From NCBI GenBank assembly GCA_039105265.1, contig JAPFFF010000366.1, positions 1-24,563 of the forward strand: a stretch of DNA of 24,563 nucleotides, read 5' to 3'. A program made the position numbers and the translations under genes. The notes beneath the pieces are model-generated. The model searched no databases. It was given only the letters and a program-made list of their open reading frames with translations, and was not told the origin of the DNA. Position 1 is the stretch's first letter; every line of letters begins with the position of its first letter. The DNA comes from Tritrichomonas musculus. Its lineage: Eukaryota > Parabasalia > Tritrichomonadida > Tritrichomonadidae. This document shows, piece by piece, positions 22,270 through 24,563 of this stretch.

Positions 22270-23448
22270 TTGAATAGGAATAATTGAGATTAAGCTTTAA
22301 TTTTTACTGATTTTACTTAATTTCGAAATCGTTTATAATTATCTTACAAAAGTGTTTGAGATTTGTGTTTTATTTAACTCTGTTCACTTGTGAGAAACGT
22401 TTGAATAAGAATAATTGAGATTAAGCTTTAATTTTTACTGATTTTACTTAATTTCGAAATCGTTTATAATTATCTTACAAAAGTGTTTGAGATTTATGTT
22501 TTATTTAACTCTGTTCACTTGTGAGAAACGTTTGAATAAGAATAATTGATATTGCGATTTAATCTTTATTGATTTTACTTAATTTCGAAATCGTTTTTAA
22601 TTATCTTACAAAAGTGTTTGAGATTTGTGTTTTATTTAACTCTGTTCACTTGTGAGAAACGTTTGAATAGGAATAATTGAGATTAAGCTTTAATTTTTAC
22701 TGATTTTACTTAATTTCGAAATCGTTTATAATTATCTTACAAAAGTGTTTGAGATTTATGTTTTATTTAACTCTGTTCACTTGTGAGAAACGTTTGAATA
22801 AGAATAATTGATATTGCGATTTAATCTTTATTGATTTTACTTAATTTCGAAATCGTTTATAATTATCTTACAAAAGTGTTTGAGATTTGTGTTTTATTTA
22901 ACTCTGTTCACTTGTGAGAAACGTTTGAATAGGAATAATTGAGATTAAGCTTTAATTTTTACTGATTTTACTTAATTTCGAAATCGTTTATAATTATCTT
23001 ACAAAAGTGTTTGAGATTTGTGTTTTATTTAACTCTGTTCACTTGTGAGAAACGTTTGAATAAGAATAATTGAGATTAAGCTTTAATTTTTACTGATTTT
23101 ACTTAATTTCGAAATCGTTTATAATTATCTTACAAAAGTGTTTGAGATTTATGTTTTATTTAACTCTGTTCACTTGTGAGAAACGTTTGAATAAGAATAA
23201 TTGATATTGCGATTTAATCTTTATTGATTTTACTTAATTTCGAAATCGTTTTTAATTATCTTACAAAAGTGTTTGAGATTTGTGTTTTATTTAACTCTGT
23301 TCACTTGTGAGAAACGTTTGAATAGGAATAATTGAGATTAAGCTTTAATTTTTACTGATTTTACTTAATTTCGAAATCGTTTATAATTGTCTTACAAAAG
23401 TGTTTGAGATTTATGTTTTATTTAACTCTGTTCATTTGTGAGAAACGT
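22270..23448 (+). repeat. Five-monomer higher-order unit (copies 171-175 and 176-179)
   Basis: Copies 171-174 and 176-179 run in parallel: G8/A66; A66 with A96; type B with T66; G8/A66 with A96. The period is 655 bp. Copy 175 is B with A66. In the second unit copy 179 also carries T118 and a G at position 72 (23389) that I saw nowhere else. Copies 181-183 then repeat most of copies 174-176. This region is the richest in the G8 lineage and in A96. Confidence 0.8.
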
Positions 23449-24496
23449 TTGAATAAGAATAACTGAGATTAAGCTTTAATTTTTACTGATTTTACTTAAT
23501 TTCGAAATCGTTTATAATTATCTTACAAAAGTGTTTGAGATTTGTGTTTTATTTAACTCTGTTCACTTGTGAGAAACGTTTGAATAAGAATAATTGAGAT
23601 TAAGCTTTAATTTTTACTGATTTTACTTAATTTCGAAATCGTTTATAATTATCTTACAAAAGTGTTTGAGATTTATGTTTTATTTAACTCTGTTCACTTG
23701 TGAGAAACGTTTGAATAAGAATAATTGATATTGCGATTTAATCTTTATTGATTTTACTTAATTTCGAAATCGTTTATAATTATCTTACAAAAGTGTTTGA
23801 GATTTGTGTTTTATTTAACTCTGTTCACTTGTGAGAAACGTTTGAATAGGAATAATTGAGATTAAGCTTTAATTTTTACTGATTTTACTTAATTTCGAAA
23901 TCGTTTATAATTATCTTACAAAAGTGTTTGAGATTTGTGTTTTATTTAACTCTGTTCACTTGTGAGAAACGTTTGAATAGGAATAATTGATATTGCGATT
24001 TAATTTTTACTGATTTTACTTAATTTCGAAATCGTTTTTAATTATCTTACAAAAGTGTTTGAGATTTGTGTTTTATTTAACTCTGTTCACTTGTGAGAAA
24101 CGTTTGAATAAGAATAATTGATATTGCGATTTAATCTTTATTGATTTTACTTAATTTCGAAATCGTTTTTAATTATCTTACAAAAGTGTTTGAGATTTGT
24201 GTTTTATTTAACTCTGTTCATTTGTGAGAAATGTTAGATTAAGAATAATTGAGATTAAGCTTTAATTTTTACTGATTTTACTTAATTTCGAAATCGTTTT
24301 TAATTATCTTACAAAAGTGTTTGAGATTTGTGTTTTATTTAACTCTGTTCACTTGTGAGAAACGTTTGAATAGGAATAATTGAGATTAAGCTTTAATTTT
24401 TACTGATTTTACTTAATTTCGAAATCGTTTATAATTATCTTACAAAAGTGTTTGAGATTTGTGTTTTATTTAACTCTGTTCATTTGTGAGAAACGT

Positions 24497-24563
24497 TTGA
24501 ATAAGAATAACTGAGATTAAGCTTTAATTTTTACTGATTTTACTTAATTTCGAAATCGTTTAT
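24497..24563 (+). repeat. Partial last monomer (copy 188, 67 bp)
   Basis: The window ends at monomer position 67, inside the T tract (CGTTTAT). It is a type A copy with C15, C38 and A66. The cut is that of the window and not a biological end, so the array continues to the right. Confidence 0.95.

Larger units (their letters stand above)
1..24563 (+). repeat. 131-bp AT-rich satellite array, 187 complete copies plus a partial one
   Basis: The entire window is a head-to-tail tandem array of one 131-bp monomer, all copies in the same orientation, with no interruption, inversion or inserted element. Phase was followed from the first base to the start of the last copy at 24497; the only length changes I found are three copies of 130 bp and one of 133 bp. 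The consensus is about 24% G+C with more T than A and more G than C on this strand. Copies differ from each other at only a few positions, mostly shared by many copies. Forward stop codons recur in all three frames in each monomer, and because 131 is not a multiple of three any reading frame shifts at each copy, so there is no coding capacity. Such arrays are typical of eukaryotic centromeric or pericentromeric heterochromatin; that location is inferred, not shown. Confidence 0.98.

Noticed and set aside
1-24563. Protein-coding genes
   Set aside because: Stops recur in all frames on both strands in every monomer. The consensus permits about 36 codons between stops forward and about 19 in reverse, and the frame shifts at each 131-bp step.
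1-24563. CRISPR array
   Set aside because: There are no unique spacers between constant repeats; the entire 131-bp period is conserved, and the unit is too long and uniform.
1-24563. Telomeric repeats, transposons, LTR elements, tRNA or rRNA genes
   Set aside because: No short telomere-type unit, terminal repeats, target-site duplications or RNA gene signatures were seen; the phase is continuous from end to end.

Overview
The whole window is one uninterrupted tandem satellite DNA array. A 131-bp monomer is repeated head to tail on one strand. There are 187 complete copies plus a 67-bp partial copy at the right edge, and no other sequence at either end. I tracked the repeat phase from end to end. 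Copy n starts at 1+131(n-1) up to copy 40. Three copies are one base short (40, 62 and 78) and one is two bases long (51), which accounts exactly for the last start at 24497. The consensus is about 24% G+C and strand-asymmetric (about 59 T to 40 A and 19 G to 13 C per monomer). No gene, RNA gene or transposon was found. Each monomer carries stop codons in every frame on both strands. The consensus would allow at most about 36 codons between stops forward and about 19 in reverse.

Organism: nothing here identifies a species. Long, homogeneous, AT-rich arrays of a 100-200 bp monomer are typical of eukaryotic centromeric or pericentromeric heterochromatin (insects, other invertebrates, plants and others). 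Both edges lie inside the array, so the true array is longer than the window.

Fine structure: in monomer coordinates (position 1 = first base of the window) two main types alternate. Type A has an AAGCTT (HindIII) site at 23-28. Type B replaces it with TATTGCGA at 19-26; there are 31 canonical B copies and two A/B mosaics (51 and 164), and a third copy (134) looks like a partly converted B. Other shared variants lie at positions 2, 5, 8, 15, 33, 38, 47, 62, 66, 67, 78, 94, 96, 98, 101, 118 and 129. They show higher-order layering: (i) a block of about 8-11 monomers containing two B copies four apart recurs four times (from 2228, 5895, 12969 and 16637); (ii) a left-end region (copies 9-21) is duplicated about 14.4-14.5 kb away (copies 120-131) with a one-monomer length difference; (iii) a central domain (copies 22-111) lacks variants found on both flanks; (iv) the right part (from about 17.7 kb) is rich in B and in a G8 sublineage, arranged as 3-monomer and 5-monomer units.

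Reading: the array looks shaped by unequal exchange and short-tract conversion. Its right half (79-93, 102-117, 119-128) is nearly invariant, while positions 1-67 hold most of the variation. That makes the right half a candidate protein-binding or structurally constrained region. Any centromere function is inference only.
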